From Lumnitzera littorea (Eukaryota; Streptophyta; Magnoliopsida; Myrtales; Combretaceae), in contig JAMXBB010000006.1 of NCBI GenBank assembly GCA_024138015.1, positions 77,874,627-77,938,626 of the forward strand: DNA of 64,000 bases, read 5' to 3'. The position numbers and the translations under genes are program-made. A model generated the notes under the pieces. That model worked only from the letters and a program-made list of their open reading frames with translations, ran no database searches and was not told where the DNA came from. This document shows positions 12,811-24,831 of this stretch, piece by piece. Positions within the stretch are counted from its first letter, which is position 1. Each line of letters starts with the position of its first letter.

Positions 12811-14166
12811 GATTATGTGCAGATAATGCAAACTTAAGAGATCTTAAGCTTACTAAGTTATCTTTTGTAGGTTAAAGATCACGATTAAGACAAAGTGATA
12901 CCTAAAGGAAGATTGGAGCAATTTTGAAGGCTGGATAAAGTGAATTTGAAGGATTAAGGACAAGCTATAGTTTTTTGAATTTAAAGGAAAACATGGACTT
13001 ATGTTAGATATTGTTTTTATTAAGAGTTTTAATCAAAAGGAAATTATCCAGAGTATGTCCCTAAGTTCAACTAGCCATTATTGAAGGAGAATATATACAA
13101 CAACCATTCAAAATTAGCATATAAAGAGAACAAACTGCTAACATTATACTATTGTGAATTACATTCACAAACACTTACTTCCTTAGAGACTATACTATAC
13201 TTTTACAATCTTTTATGATTTTGTTTCTAGCCAAACTTTTAGAGAATTTATAATCTATTTTCCCCGTATCTTTACTATTATTTTGAGAGCTAAGATTGGT
13301 GTTAGTGAGAAAATTTACATTTGTATTTTTGTAAATTCATAATTAGCTTAAGTTAAGCCAGATAGAAGAGCACAAATGAAGCCAAGCATTTTAGCAAACT
13401 TCTTGTAATATCTCATTCATTTGACTATTGTATATAATGTAACGGCACCAATGTAGGAGATAAGTGCCCAATAGTAGAGCTAAAAGAGTGATGCAAGCAT
13501 TATATATTGCAAGCCTCTTCTTCTCTTTCCTTACTTTTTATTCAATTTTAGCACTTTATTATTATTGAACTTGAATTGGTCAATACGCCATTAAATAAGT
13601 AATTTAAGAGGATTTTCTAAATCACGAACATCACAATTTAATCAATTTACTTCCCTCTTGATTACTTATTTTAGGACCTACATGTGCGAAATTCTACAAG
13701 AGTAGATAAGAAATCTCGATGGCTTTAGGATTGTATACATACAGATAATCATATTTTGCTATTCATCATGCTTACTACAGTTTTAAAATCACAAGTATAT
13801 TATATAATTTTATAAGTTTATTATTTTATAATGTTTTTCTTAGTTAAAATAGATATAAAATTGTTTAGGTATAAATTTTTGGTAAAATTATATAATTTGA
13901 TATATGAGTATTAAGCTTACAATTTTGCCAAATTTATATAATTCTATAGGATTATACTGATTTTTCACATTCAAAGTAACAGTAAAGTTATAATTTTGAC
14001 AACGATAAATTGCTTTCTTTAGTAAATACATTCATTCTTCTTACCTTATCCATTCAATATCCTTTATTTTCTCCAAAAGCTTTTTGTTCTTATCTACCCA
14101 AATATGTAACTTCTATTATTACTAAAAAAATTACTTTCTTATTCACAAGCTACCTAAGTGAGTTAT
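12811..14166 (+). other. Unassigned AT-rich stretch, possibly LTR and leader of a Ty1/copia element
   Basis: No conserved coding sequence was seen. Near 13640-13670 a TCAATTTACTTCCCTCTTG motif resembles the AATTCACCCCCCTCTTG-type sequence found near the 3' end of many plant copia LTRs, and a copia polyprotein remnant follows at 14167. From about 13720 the sequence is featureless AT-rich DNA. The assignment is weak. Confidence 0.3.
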
Positions 14167-15545
14167 GAGTATATGCAATGGATAAGGAATTAGAAGCAAT
14201 TGAGAACAATTATACTCGAGAATTAACTACTTTGCCATAAGGGAAGAAACCAATTAAGTCAAAATGGGTGTTTGAGATAAATTATAGAGCTTACAGAATT
14301 GTTGAAAGAAATAAAGTGCACTTCATGGCGAAAGGTTATACTTAAGTGGATGGAGAAGATTATCATAAAACTTTTTTGCTTGTTACTAAACTTAGTACTA
14401 AAAGAATTCTAGTTGATGCTACTGCAAGTTATGACTGACCATTATACCAAGTTGATATAAATAATATTTTTTTGCATGAGTTCATTGATGAAAAAATCTA
14501 TATGATTCCACGAGTAGGCTATTCTAGGGTCAAACCAAGCCAAGCATGTTAGCTTGTTAAGTCGTTTTATGGTCTTAAACAAACTTCATGCTAATGGAAC
14601 TTTGAAATTTTGAAAATTTCTGCTTGCATATGGTTTTTCACAATCTAAAAGTGATTATTCTAAGATTGATCTTTGGGTTTTTTAGTTGTTCTATTATATG
14701 TTGATGATATGCTCACTATGTGCACTTGTGAGCATTCTATTCAAGTTCTCAAACAATAGTTAGATAAGGCTTTCACTATAAAGGACTTAGGCTTAGCCTA
14801 ACTTTTCTTTAGCATTAAGCTTTGCAAAACCTTAGAAGGCATACTTTTACATCAACCTTAGTTTATTATTGATATGCTTTTCAATGATGATCTTAGTGCT
14901 ACAAAACCTGTTAAGCTTCCTCTACCTTCTAGAATTCATTTGGATATTAATACTAGTGAATCACTTGATAATCTAACATTTTACATACAAATAGTTAGAC
15001 ATCTTTTGTATCTTATGTTGGATGTCTAGATATCTCCTTTGCATTTTATTTTTCGACATTTTAGCAAAACCATGTGTCATAAAGTTGTGTGTTGTTTTTC
15101 ATCTTATATAATATTTAAAATGGGCTATTTCACTTGGCTTATTTTACCCATCTCTAAATTCATTGGATTTATTGGTTATCATAATTTAGACTATATAGAC
15201 GAAAAATCTATCACTATGTATTGTGTTTTGTTAAGGAAATCCCTTATTTCATACAAAACCAAAAAAGCAACGTACTCTCTCTATTTCCTCTATGGAAGTA
15301 GGATATCAGGGCATGGCTACAACTACTAAAAAGTTATTATGGGTATCCTATATTCTTAAACATTCACATGTTCCTTGTATACTTCATGTTTCTCTTTGTC
15401 AAGACAATAAAGCTGTTCAATCCATTATAGTTAATCCTTGTCTTCATTAACGGAGAAAACATATCAACATCAATTTACATATCATATATGATCAAATTTT
15501 TCATGGATTCTTGAATACTATTTTATGTTTGATGCATCTTGGGGG
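14167..15545 (+). pseudogene. Ty1/copia reverse transcriptase and RNase H remnant
   Basis: The start matches the copia reverse-transcriptase entry region: KPIKSKWVFEINY, then HFMAKGYT, DYHKTFLLVTKLST, LYQVDINNIFLHEF and LVKSFYGLKQTS (14245-14590). The catalytic YVDDM motif survives in part near 14698-14710 as a Y-V-D-D-M reading. RNase H-like sequence lies at 15290-15540 (around QDNKAVQSI, 15400-15425). At least four frame changes and many stops make it non-functional. Gag, protease and integrase are absent. Its reading direction is plus. The 96-residue ORF at 15039-15329 is in a wrong frame. Confidence 0.8.
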
Positions 15546-15549
15546 TCGT

Positions 15550-16440
15550 ACACATAGAGAAGTACCACAATAGATGAGAATTAAAAGAAAGTAAAAGGGG
15601 TTAACAAATCTAGGCAGCTACCAATAAGTATGACACACTAATTAATCATACTCAACCTACAATTCACCAGGTGTGACTTACTAGTTCAAACTATAAGGTC
15701 ACTTACCACTACTCTTTACTAAAGGGAATAGATAAGAGTTGAGAGAGAGTAAGAGTACTAAGGTTGCTCAAGAAAGGAAACTAGTAATAATCAAGGAAGT
15801 AAGGTATTTATATGACTTGAACTAGGGTTACACTAAATATGAAAAAGACAAAATGGATAATGTACAAAAGATTCCAAAAACATTCTTAAAAGGGATAAAC
15901 ATGGCAAATAATACATTGAACGGAAAAGTAGAGAATCATTCTAGAGTAATGTGCTAGAAGACACATATGAAGAGGTGATTGGAGGCTTATAGTGCAGTTG
16001 GCTAAGCTAAAATGAATTTTGAGGCTACTTGGCAGTTATAAGATCCTATTCAGACAAGGTTAGAAGAAAGTTAGCAGTTGGAGCTAACCTGGTCTAGCTC
16101 AAGTACTAAAGGACATTCTTATCCTCTATAGGTTGGGTGTCTTGGCAACTTAGCTCAGACATAGGTTTGATGCTAGTAGGCTCGAGAGCTACCTAAATCA
16201 TGGTATGAGCTTGACAATAGGTATGGCAACTTAGCTGCTCAGCATGCATGCTTGGCAGATGGACATGATTAATAAGCAGCCAAAAAATTGTGTTGGTATT
16301 TATGAGAGCTCAGCACTTGGGTTAGTAATAGTGTAAAAGATGGAGATCTGAATAGGAATCCTTATCCTGAATTGGTTTTCAAGCTAACATTCTCTATGTG
16401 AGTCCTTATGGTCCTCTAGCTTGATTGCATGTGATTGGTC
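15550..16440 (-). mobile_element. Solo LTR related to the gag-only elements (third family)
   Basis: It shares the layout of the LTRs at 40912 and 17912. There is an early block like ACTTACCACTACTCTTTACT, then AAAGGGAATAGATAAGAG and a GAGAGAGAG stretch, then a body rich in GCTCGGC/GCTCAGC-type words. Direction is inferred from similarity to those minus-strand elements. Borders are approximate, no target duplication was established and no internal region was found. Confidence 0.5.
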
Positions 16441-16449
16441 TAAGGAGTT

Positions 16450-17905
16450 TAATCCTATCAATGTTTCTTCTAAGCTTTAATTTGCAAATTTTCTTACTAA
16501 GTTAATTATAGAATCTTAATTATCATTTTTCTATTCGAAGTTAAGCCTTTGTGAGTGATGTCATGAATTTAGCATATATTTTCTATGGGTAACTTTGTGC
16601 TGAAATAGACTTTAATTCTCATTAATTTTATGATACTTTGAGCGTAAATTACTTAATTATTGTTTTCAAGGACTCCAAGAACATTTTATGAAGTTTTGAA
16701 GGATTTTTATGTAATTTCAAGCCTTATATTGTAAAAGCATTGATCAAAGAATGAAGTAAAGAAGTTTTGATCAAGGAAAGAAGCCTAGTAGAGATCATGG
16801 CCTAAGACCATGCCTGTAATCCTCTTGTCATATATTTCCATTGAAAATTAAAGATTGCAAACAAATAGCATGTTCATGCCTAAGCTTCACGACTGTATAC
16901 TTTAAGTGTGGAGTTGTAGTGATTTCCAAATCTTCTATTTTTGTTAAGTTTTCTTCGTAATCTTAGGTTCACTTCCTATAAATAGACTCTTAAGTTTAGG
17001 GTTATAGAGAGAGTCCCTTAAGCATTAGTTGTTAGGCTTCAGAATCACTTGGGTGGGGGGGGTTGCTCCTCTATTCTCTTTTTTTCTTTTATTTTATTAT
17101 GTTTTTCTTTTAATTACATATTAAAATGTTGTTAATCCCTATGTTCTAAGGGTGATTTTTATTTATGAATTCAATATATGATTTTACTTATTATGATCTA
17201 ATTATACTGTTGATAAATTAATATTACTTAGGTTATTAATTTGATGCTTGAGTTTGTTGTAGAGGCATGATCCCTTTAATGAACAAACAAGTGTAATTAA
17301 AAGGAATTAAGTACGCTAAGAGATTAGGTAATGAATTTTTCCGGATTAGGGCAACCTAATAACGAGATCCATATTCTTAATGCGATCCGATGACACTCTA
17401 TTTAGAAGTGATTTGGGTAAAGAGGGTTTCAAGATTATGAATTAGCTAAAGACATGAGTCTAGCTAATTCATAACCCAATTTCCATAGGAATAGGATTAG
17501 GAATATTCACGTTCCAATATAGCTATTAAGATTGAATAAATCCCCTAGAACTAGACAATAAACAACCATAAAGATTTACAAAGGAAAATGTTATTTTTTT
17601 ACTAATTAATTTATGCTATTAAGTTTTTTAGTTATTGTGTTGTTAGTTAATTGTTTTAATCTTGTCTCTTTACTCCTATTTTCTAGTTTAATCTTTTATT
17701 TTATTATTGCAACCTTTACTTTCTACTTTCTTAGTTTATTCCATTGAATCTTTTGTTGTTAGAAGCTAGGTAATAAAATAATTTAAGGGTATCATTGCTA
17801 AAAATAATTAGATATATAAACATTACTAGTTCCTCATAAGATTGACACTTAGACTCAACATCTGTTTTATCTATACTGTAACTTGACTAAGTATACTTGC
17901 CTATT
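16450..17905 (+). mobile_element. Athila-type LTR
   Basis: A long AT-rich LTR with TATAAATA at 16977-16984, a G run at 17055-17064, and a terminal block (GATTGACACTTAGACTC, then CTATACTGTAACTTGAC, then TATACTTGCC) like the ends of plant Athila LTRs. The matching Athila leader and gag appear at 25798-26475, after removal of the element inserted at 17912-25797. The left border is approximate. Confidence 0.6.
16977..16984 (+). promoter_or_regulatory. TATA box of the Athila LTR
   Basis: TATAAATA is followed by a transcript-like leader (GACTCTTAAGTTTAGGG). The spacing to the LTR end, about 0.9 kb, suits the long R-U5 of Athila LTRs. Confidence 0.45.
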
Positions 17906-17911
17906 AGAGCT

Positions 17912-18900
17912 TGATATGATTTGAAGTACACAGCAAACACGAACCTCAATGAAAACCCAAATAGGTATTCGAGGTTCAAATGGAAATGAGGAAGTAGCAA
18001 ATGGAATAAGGGTTTGAATGTGGATATGGATAGATATCACGCACCAAGACACATATACAATCAAGGTTTGAGCATGAAATGGATTAAGATACGACTCACA
18101 ATAACCAAACTCTTATTAAATTATACCGTTTGTATTATCATTAAATTAATATTACCTGGATTATTAATTTGATGTTTGAGTTTGTTGTAGAGCCATGATC
18201 CATTTAATGAACAAACAAGTGTAATTAAAAGGAATTGAGCATGAAATAGATTTCAATATGACTCATAAAAACCAAACCAAGGCTCAAGGTTTCAAATGAG
18301 GGTTAAATGCGACTCACTAACTCACTCAAGCGGAGGGGTTCACCATAATCACACAAAGAGGATTGATAAGAACGTACTAAGGATTAAAGAGCAAATAACA
18401 CTCAATAATCAAGCTTGGCTTAATTAAGCTTACAAGAGAGATGAGGCTCTTAAGAATACTCACTTTAATTCTTAATATGAAAGATAATAATTCAGTTGCT
18501 TACAAGATTTTGCTATTTATAGTAAATCTTAAACCCTAGTGGCAAAACTGTAATAATAGACAAGGCTTTAAAACCTTAAAGTCTAAGCCTACAACTTAAA
18601 AGTAATGAAAATATCTACAGGTATACAAAACAATGTTAAACGGTATGTTTAATAGGAAGGTTAGCGTACAAGGTATCCAAGTTGTTTTGGGGTAGGTTAG
18701 GTCTAAGCAAGATCAGGTTAGTAGCTGGCTATCTAAGCTAAAGTTAGATTCCTTAAAGTTATAATGTGCTTGGCTAATCTCTTAGTAAGGTTGACCCACA
18801 GTTGCTGAACTTGTGGATTGCTCGGCACTAGATTCCTCATGTCATACCAAGCCGGTCTTTAGATTAGGGCCTCAGTGGTTTAGTCCTTAGTCTACTCTAC
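17912..18900 (-). repeat. Left LTR of the gag-protease element, first part
   Basis: It matches the right LTR 24832-25797 block by block. It is longer because of an extra stretch at about 18113-18240: a 95-bp piece copied from the neighbouring Athila LTR (17215-17308), flanked by a repeat of the local LTR sequence (GAGCATGAAAT). The minus-strand TATA box is at 18514-18521. It is cut at 18900 by a giant solo LTR and resumes at 22490. Confidence 0.8.
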
Positions 18901-21900
18901 TGTCATGATCCAAGGGTGGTTCAATCATAGCAAACGCCGTATATCACATAAAAGACCATAGATTGGTTTCCCTTCCAATCATGGATCCTTCTACGACATA
19001 CAAGGCAACTACAACCATTGGCTTCCCATGAGTAATCAAATAAAAATGATATCATAACATATTTATATTCACATAAAATTTAGATAAAAATATTTACATT
19101 AAGCAAAAGATAAGGTAAATCCAAATTATTTGAAAAATAACTACAACAAGGTTAAAGTGAAAATATACATAAAAGTCTACATAAGTTCTCTTGACGCTCA
19201 TGTTGGCTTACACTTACCTACATCCAGTATCGACCTTTGGCATCGTATAGCCAATGTCTGCAAAAAGAGTCTTACATCAAAAGTCGACAAAAGTGTAAGC
19301 TAAACAGCTTAGTGGGTTAAACCCTCAACCATACCGATAAGTAAGATATACATACATTAATTTCAAACATATAAATGCATGAACATACAAAATGATAATC
19401 AAATACATACAGTTAACCAAGTATTGTATGAAACTCAAATTTAACGCCTTTTGAAGTCAGGGTTGGAGTATACATGGCATCAATTAGATCCGGGTATTAT
19501 ACCAGAACTTACTTTATTACTAAACTTCATGTTTCATATTCAATTAAATTAATCCTTTTACTTTACTCAAAACTAAGTTCTAGGTATAATTATGAGTAGG
19601 CCCCCGCAGTCCATACTCACCCCTAAATGGAGGCTTCTAGACTCGACCCTTAAGGCAATTGGTGCCTTCAATGCCTAGTGTTCTCGTAAGCCAAGATAAA
19701 GTCATATCGTAGATTTGCACCGTACTGAACCATTATATTCATGTAATTAACAACCCTTATATAGCCTTTCCTTACCTCCATGTGATGTGACAACCAGAAT
19801 TAATTTATGTAATGCATGTTCTAATTTACTTATTAAGTCAAATATAATTAAGTTTGGTTATTATATGACAAGTCAATATCACAAACAGTACAATTCCTAT
19901 CCGTTTTACTATATACAAACAGTTTGTTATCGTTATTTAAGGTAACTTTATAATTCAACAAACAATAACATTCACATGCATATCCTAACCTAACACAACA
20001 TCCAATTAATAGTATTATTTAAATTCACTAACTACAAACATAAATAAGCATAAAATCATAGGGAATACTCACTCTGCCATGATACCTCTCACTGGTTGTA
20101 CTAGTCCACAGGAAGATCCAAACCCTTTTCTAGATCACTTGATTATTATAAAATAGAAAAAGTAATAAGTAACTAGGTGAACTAATTATTCTATATAATT
20201 GCTTACCTAAATCTACTTAGGTTTTTTTATCAGTTTTCCCCCGATTGAAATCTTTCATTAATTATATATAACATTTTTGTTTTATTTTCAATATTTATGA
20301 ACTTATAATTAATTTTCATCGTTTTCAGATATATGTTCACATGACAGGGTTCATTTTGGACATTAAGACTCATATTTTGCGATATGGGCTTAATTTATTA
20401 TAAATTTAATTATTTTGACTTGAGTATTTTTATTTATTACTTTTGTGTCTCACTTTATTAATTTATGATCTAATTAATTTCTAAATTTTTATATTCTTAT
20501 AATTTTGAACTTTTATTATTATGTATTATCGTTACTAATATAATTTGTGGTTTAAATAGATTATTTGAATAGGCTGCCAACATGGCATAAGTTTATTTGT
20601 CTACATGGCAATTTATAAAATTTTCTTAATTTCTATGTTCTTTACATTTAACCTTATTATTACATCTACTTATATAATATTAGAATAAGTTGATAAATGC
20701 ATTATGGGCTTAAACCTTATCTTTATGGGTTTTAGCCCATACATACATATATACATATGTGGTTATTTATTATATTATATTAAATACTTGTATTATAATA
20801 TACATATGTTTTCATTTTATACTTATATGTATATGCATCTTATGCGTATGTCCAAGTGTATATACTTCTAAAATATATGTACTTGTACATATACTTATAT
20901 GTATAGTATTATTATATATATATCCATACACGTATCTACATACTATCACATACATATATTTATACATATTTTCATATTTTCATTGTATAACTTTAAGGAA
21001 TTTCCATATGATTGATATATATACATATTTAGGGTTCAGTTGGCATATTTATACACATATACTTAATATTCTTATTACAATTAGTTATGTACATACGGAG
21101 TACACATGTATAGGTACATGTATATATGTACTCCTAACCTTAGTTACGTATACATATACTTATACTATATATTCTACTAGGATTTATATATATACATACT
21201 CTATATATGTACATATATTATATATGTTTATGTATTCCTACACTTATATGTATATATGAGGGTTCATATATGTACTAATAAATATACATAATACATAAGT
21301 TTTGAAAGAAACAAAATTATACACGTAACTTCACTACATATACCCAAGACTTTTAGGATCGTTTTCTAAAACATAAGTTAAGTACTTACTAATATTACAA
21401 GAATGCTCACAAAATTAGATGAAAAGAGGGCATAAACATGCTTTATATAAAATACTAATATTAGCATATTAAATGTATCTCTTTTGTTTTCAAAGGATGG
21501 ATGAAGGGTTATGATCTTAAAGAGTGGTAATTGATAGCTAACGATAAGGGAAAGGGAAAGGGAAAGGGAATAAGAAGCTAAAAAGGGGAAGAGGGAGAGG
21601 GAGGGTTTATGGTTTGGGGAAGGGGTAAATGTAGGATTTTTGTGGTGTTTTAAATGTGTTGATCAGATGAATCAAGTGCACACTAGAAAGGCCACAAGTG
21701 GATGGTAAGAAATAGAGGGAAAAAGAAAAAGAAAAGGGAAAAAGAAGAAAAGAAATCAAAAGAAAAGTGGTGAAGTTTCTAGTTGAAAGTGATGTGTTGA
21801 CTTAGTCAACTCTTATAATATTACATGTATTTATTACATATATTTTTGGAAATAAAAGTAATTAAGAGAAAGGTTAGAGAAAAAAAAAAGGAAAATAAAG

Positions 21901-22484
21901 AATTAAATGAAATAATTAGTAAAACAATTATTAGAACTTTTCTTAAATATTTATAACCCTATAAATAATATTTAGCAAAATAGTTAATATAGCTATAAAG
22001 AAAATTATAATACTAATAATTGTTATATATTGTCTAAATAACAACTAAGTACTTAAATCTACAAAATACTAGCTCATTCATATCATTATAAGGTTAATAT
22101 TATTTGTAAAATAATATCATAGTTTCTTATAAATTAATTTAGTACATACACATTTATGAGCAATTGGGACTTATCTTTAATAGTTTATTAGTGATTTTAT
22201 GTAATTTGGCATTTCGTTAAATATTTAATTTTGATTAAGGTTTTATCATGATTGTAATAAATTAGTACATTTATAAGCTTAGAGTTATGGTATTAAAGTT
22301 TGTATCAGTTTTAAGTATAATCTCTAGTGTTTATATACATTTAGTGTTTAAGATTTTTATACGCGATTAGGTCTTCGATTCTTATATTAGAATTTTTACC
22401 TTATCATGCTTTATTGACTATTAGATCTGTTTAGTACACTTAAGTCTAATCTAGGATTTAGATTAGAAGTTCTAGGGGTTTACA
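18901..22484 (-). mobile_element. Giant solo LTR nested in the left LTR, TSD TCTAC/TCTAT
   Basis: A 3,584-bp insertion beginning TGTCATGATCC and ending GGGGTTTACA, with the target pentamer TCTAC (18896-18900) repeated as TCTAT (22485-22489). Comparison with the uninterrupted LTR at 24832-25797 confirms the empty site. It is the most complete reference copy of the family. Features include a terminal block with GACATACAAGG, a TA-rich tract (20720-21290), G-rich repeats (21548-21604) and a W-box palindrome (21796-21810). There is no coding sequence; the 166-residue ORF at 20759-21259 is TA-tract translation. Confidence 0.9.
21548..21604 (+). repeat. Two potential G-quadruplex motifs
   Basis: Four GGG runs spaced by AAA (21548-21568) form a textbook G4 pattern. 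About 16 bases later GGGG, GGG, GGG and GGG runs with short spacers make a second (21584-21604). The C-rich complement lies in the transcript-start region of other copies (about 50090-50115 and 55008-55030). Folding is predicted, not shown. Confidence 0.6.
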
Positions 22485-22489
22485 TCTAT

Positions 22490-22633
22490 AGCCTACAGAG
22501 CCATTGTCGAGCTGTCTTTCTTTCTATTCTTAGCCTTTTGGCATTAGCTTGACGTTGAGTGGAGTAGGTTAGCCTTAACATGGAATAGGTCAATTGTGGC
22601 TTAGAGATGATCGTAGGCCAATTCCTATTATCA
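22490..22633 (-). repeat. Left LTR of the gag-protease element, last part
   Basis: This resumes the LTR after the nested insertion; it matches 25650-25797 (GTCGAGCTGTCTTTCTTTC and onward to CCAATTCCTAT). It ends near CTATTATCA. The expected polypurine tract next to it is not clear. Confidence 0.75.
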
Positions 22634-22639
22634 CCGTAG

Positions 22640-23100
22640 GGCTAAAAAGAATTTGACCTCGACTAAGTGTTGAGCATAGGCTTGGATGCTAAATAGGCTC
22701 CTCTTCCCTTTTCTTTTAACCATAGGTACCGCGTTACTCTGAATTTCCTTAATGCTCATAGGAGTTAAGCAGTACCTCTGCCCATCCTTCCAAACTATGT
22801 AAGTGTTAAGGAAGCGATAGTAGATCATTCTCAAGTTGTATTCCCAAGGCCAGCAATGAACTAGATTGGCGGCGTTCATAGGCACCACATCAAAATCTAA
22901 TTCATCCTCATACTGCCATGCCTTGAATGTTATCTAAACTCTCTTATGTACATGGACCATACCCTTATCATTAAACCACTTCAATCCATAAGGTTGGAGA
23001 TGCAGGTAAGTCAACAGTTTCATCCTTGTAATTGGCTATGCAAAAACGATGTTAGTGCGACTACTTCCATCAATAACTAGGAAATAGGTCTTCCCATCAC
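22640..23100 (-). pseudogene. Retropepsin-like protease fragment
   Basis: Read on the minus strand, VIDGSSRTNIV (about 23050-23080) corresponds to the plant Ty3 protease active-site stretch IDGGSCTN, with the catalytic Asp kept. It is followed by LQPYGLKWFND, DELDFDVVPMNAANL and YRFLNTYIVWKDGQRY, which match the rest of the plant aspartic protease domain. It is one frame away from the upstream gag, through a frameshift between about 23100 and 23070, and contains stops at Gln-like positions. After it come only a few residues before the LTR, so polymerase was already absent. In active elements this protease cuts the polyprotein. Confidence 0.75.
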
Positions 23101-24453
23101 CAAACATTGAATCTGGAATAAGTTCTCCCTTTGTCTTAGGTCTTCTTTCATGTCGGCTTGTTTGCTTGTCATAGCTAAGAATTCTCCCATCTTAGGATAG
23201 ATGTTTATTGTTCCCTTACTCTCAAAGCTCTTATCAGTTTAGCTCTTTACTTGAGAATCTAGTCCTTTACCTTTCAAAATCATGACCTTCTTGTTTGGAC
23301 ATTAGGAGGTAATATGTTTGTATCCTAAACACTTAAAGTACTTAACTTTTCAAGCCCTAGTACCGAGTGCTTTCTCCTTCTCTACTTTCTTAGTCTCAGC
23401 CTGGTCAAGTAGGCTAGACTTTCCTTCATCCATCCTCTTCTCATACCTCTCAAGCTTAAGGCTGCCATGTTGAGGTTAGCTAGTTCGCCTTTGGTGCCTT
23501 CTCCTCCTATGACACTTTACTTTGAAGGCTAGGTTGATCAGCTCATCCAATGAATTAAATGGTTGGAGCTAGACTACATCGGCAATGTCATCTCTTAGGC
23601 CGCTCAGGAACTTAGTAATAATATGATCCTGTGGCTTGGCAATCTTACATATAGTCATCAAGGTCTCAAACTCTTACAAGTACTCTTCAACAATGTTTTG
23701 ACCTTACCTTAGGTATTGGAAAGCATGAAGCATCTCTTGCTTGAAGTAGGTTGGCACAAAGCATTTATTCATCAACCTCTTCATAAGCCTCTAAGTTCTG
23801 ATTGGCTCTTCTCCTTCGGCATCTCACTTAGCAATTAACTTGTCCCACCAAAAACTCACATATTCAATAAGGGACAGTTAGGCTATCTTAACTTTTGTCC
23901 AATCATTACATTCATAACACTCAAATAACTTCTCTACTTTGGGAAACGAATCAAGGAACTCTTCACATTAGCTACTACCATTGAAGGTTGGTAACTTAAG
24001 CTTAATGTTTTCAAGTCCTCGGCTATGTATTTGGAGCTCATCCCTTGCATTCCAATCTAGTCGATTCACCTTGGATCTACCCTTTCTATTGGAGCTCTAC
24101 TCGACCAAATCTCTCCTTGACTTAAGCCCTCCTCTTCTTTGGTTCACCTTAGAATCAATACTCCTGTCATTACTTCTCCTCAGCCTAAGTCAATATCTTC
24201 TTCTCCTTGGCTTGGCAACTCTTCTGAGTTATCGTCCATCATTAACATGTTTGTTGGAATCACTTCCACTAGTCAATGCTCGATCTCTTCTTTCACTTTG
24301 GCCAACCCGTCTATGGCCTCTAACTAAACCAATAAGCTCCTAGACAAAAACAGTGAGATTCTAAATATGATATTCTAGATTATCAATACGTCGCCTCAAA
24401 CTTCCACAGGGACTATCACCATCGTTGTTTTCATTATCTTCAAACATTCTCAT
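23070..24453 (-). pseudogene. Gag remnant of the gag-protease element
   Basis: It starts at an ATG at 24451-24453 and stays in a single frame for about 1.38 kb. The Retrotrans_gag core runs from about 24000 to 23520 (KLPTFNGSS, FWWDKLIAK, MKRLMNKCFVPTYFKQEML, HIITKFLSGLRDDI, NSLDELINLAFK). A CCHC knuckle near 23310-23350 reads YFKCLGYKHITS-stop-CPNK, with its first Cys changed to Tyr. About fifteen in-frame stops interrupt it, most at positions where the family has Gln or Arg (TAG/TAA/TGA from CAG/CAA/CGA). Gag forms the particle. ORFs on the plus strand at 23981-24343 are shadows of this gene. Confidence 0.85.
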
Positions 24454-24819
24454 CCGTACAATAATTTCAATTGATAAATTTTAACAAACATGTAATTTGC
24501 TTAACATAGCTTAACTAAAACCACTACGACTTCATTTTTTGCAACTACCCATAACTTCCAAACACTACTTTAGCTACTATAACACAATTAAGGAAAATTT
24601 ACAACTAGAAACAGCAACTAAAATCACTATTACTAACCAAAATATAGTTGATAACAACTTAAAAAATATTACTACTCGACACACTACACTTCGAAAACTC
24701 AAGCACCACTACTACCGTTATGTATAGTACAGTAAACCACAACTTAAACAACAACTCATCAAAGAGTAAAAACTCACAAACCAAACCTTTAAAAATACTA
24801 ATACGCGTGTCTCCCCAAA
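24454..24819 (-). other. 5' leader of the gag-protease element
   Basis: It lies between primer site and gag start on the minus strand. It is rich in CAACTA/ACTACT words and no domain was seen. The short ORFs on both strands here are chance products. Confidence 0.5.
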
Positions 24820-24831
24820 GCTCCAATACCA
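24820..24831 (-). promoter_or_regulatory. Primer-binding site of the gag-protease element
   Basis: On the minus strand TGGTATTGGAGC, two changes from the initiator tRNA-Met site TGGTATCAGAGC, directly abuts the LTR end. Confidence 0.7.

Noticed and set aside
17055..17064. G run taken as a possible regulatory site
   Set aside because: A simple homopolymer within the Athila LTR, with no repeat elsewhere in the window to support a role.
20759..21259. 166-residue ORF, the longest without N
   Set aside because: It is the translation of a TA-rich tract (almost only Tyr, Ile, Thr, Cys and Leu) inside a giant LTR; sister copies do not keep the frame.
23981..24343. 120-residue plus-strand ORF, Leu/Ser-rich
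   Set aside because: It is antisense to the gag remnant on the minus strand, where gag motifs are clear; a shadow ORF.
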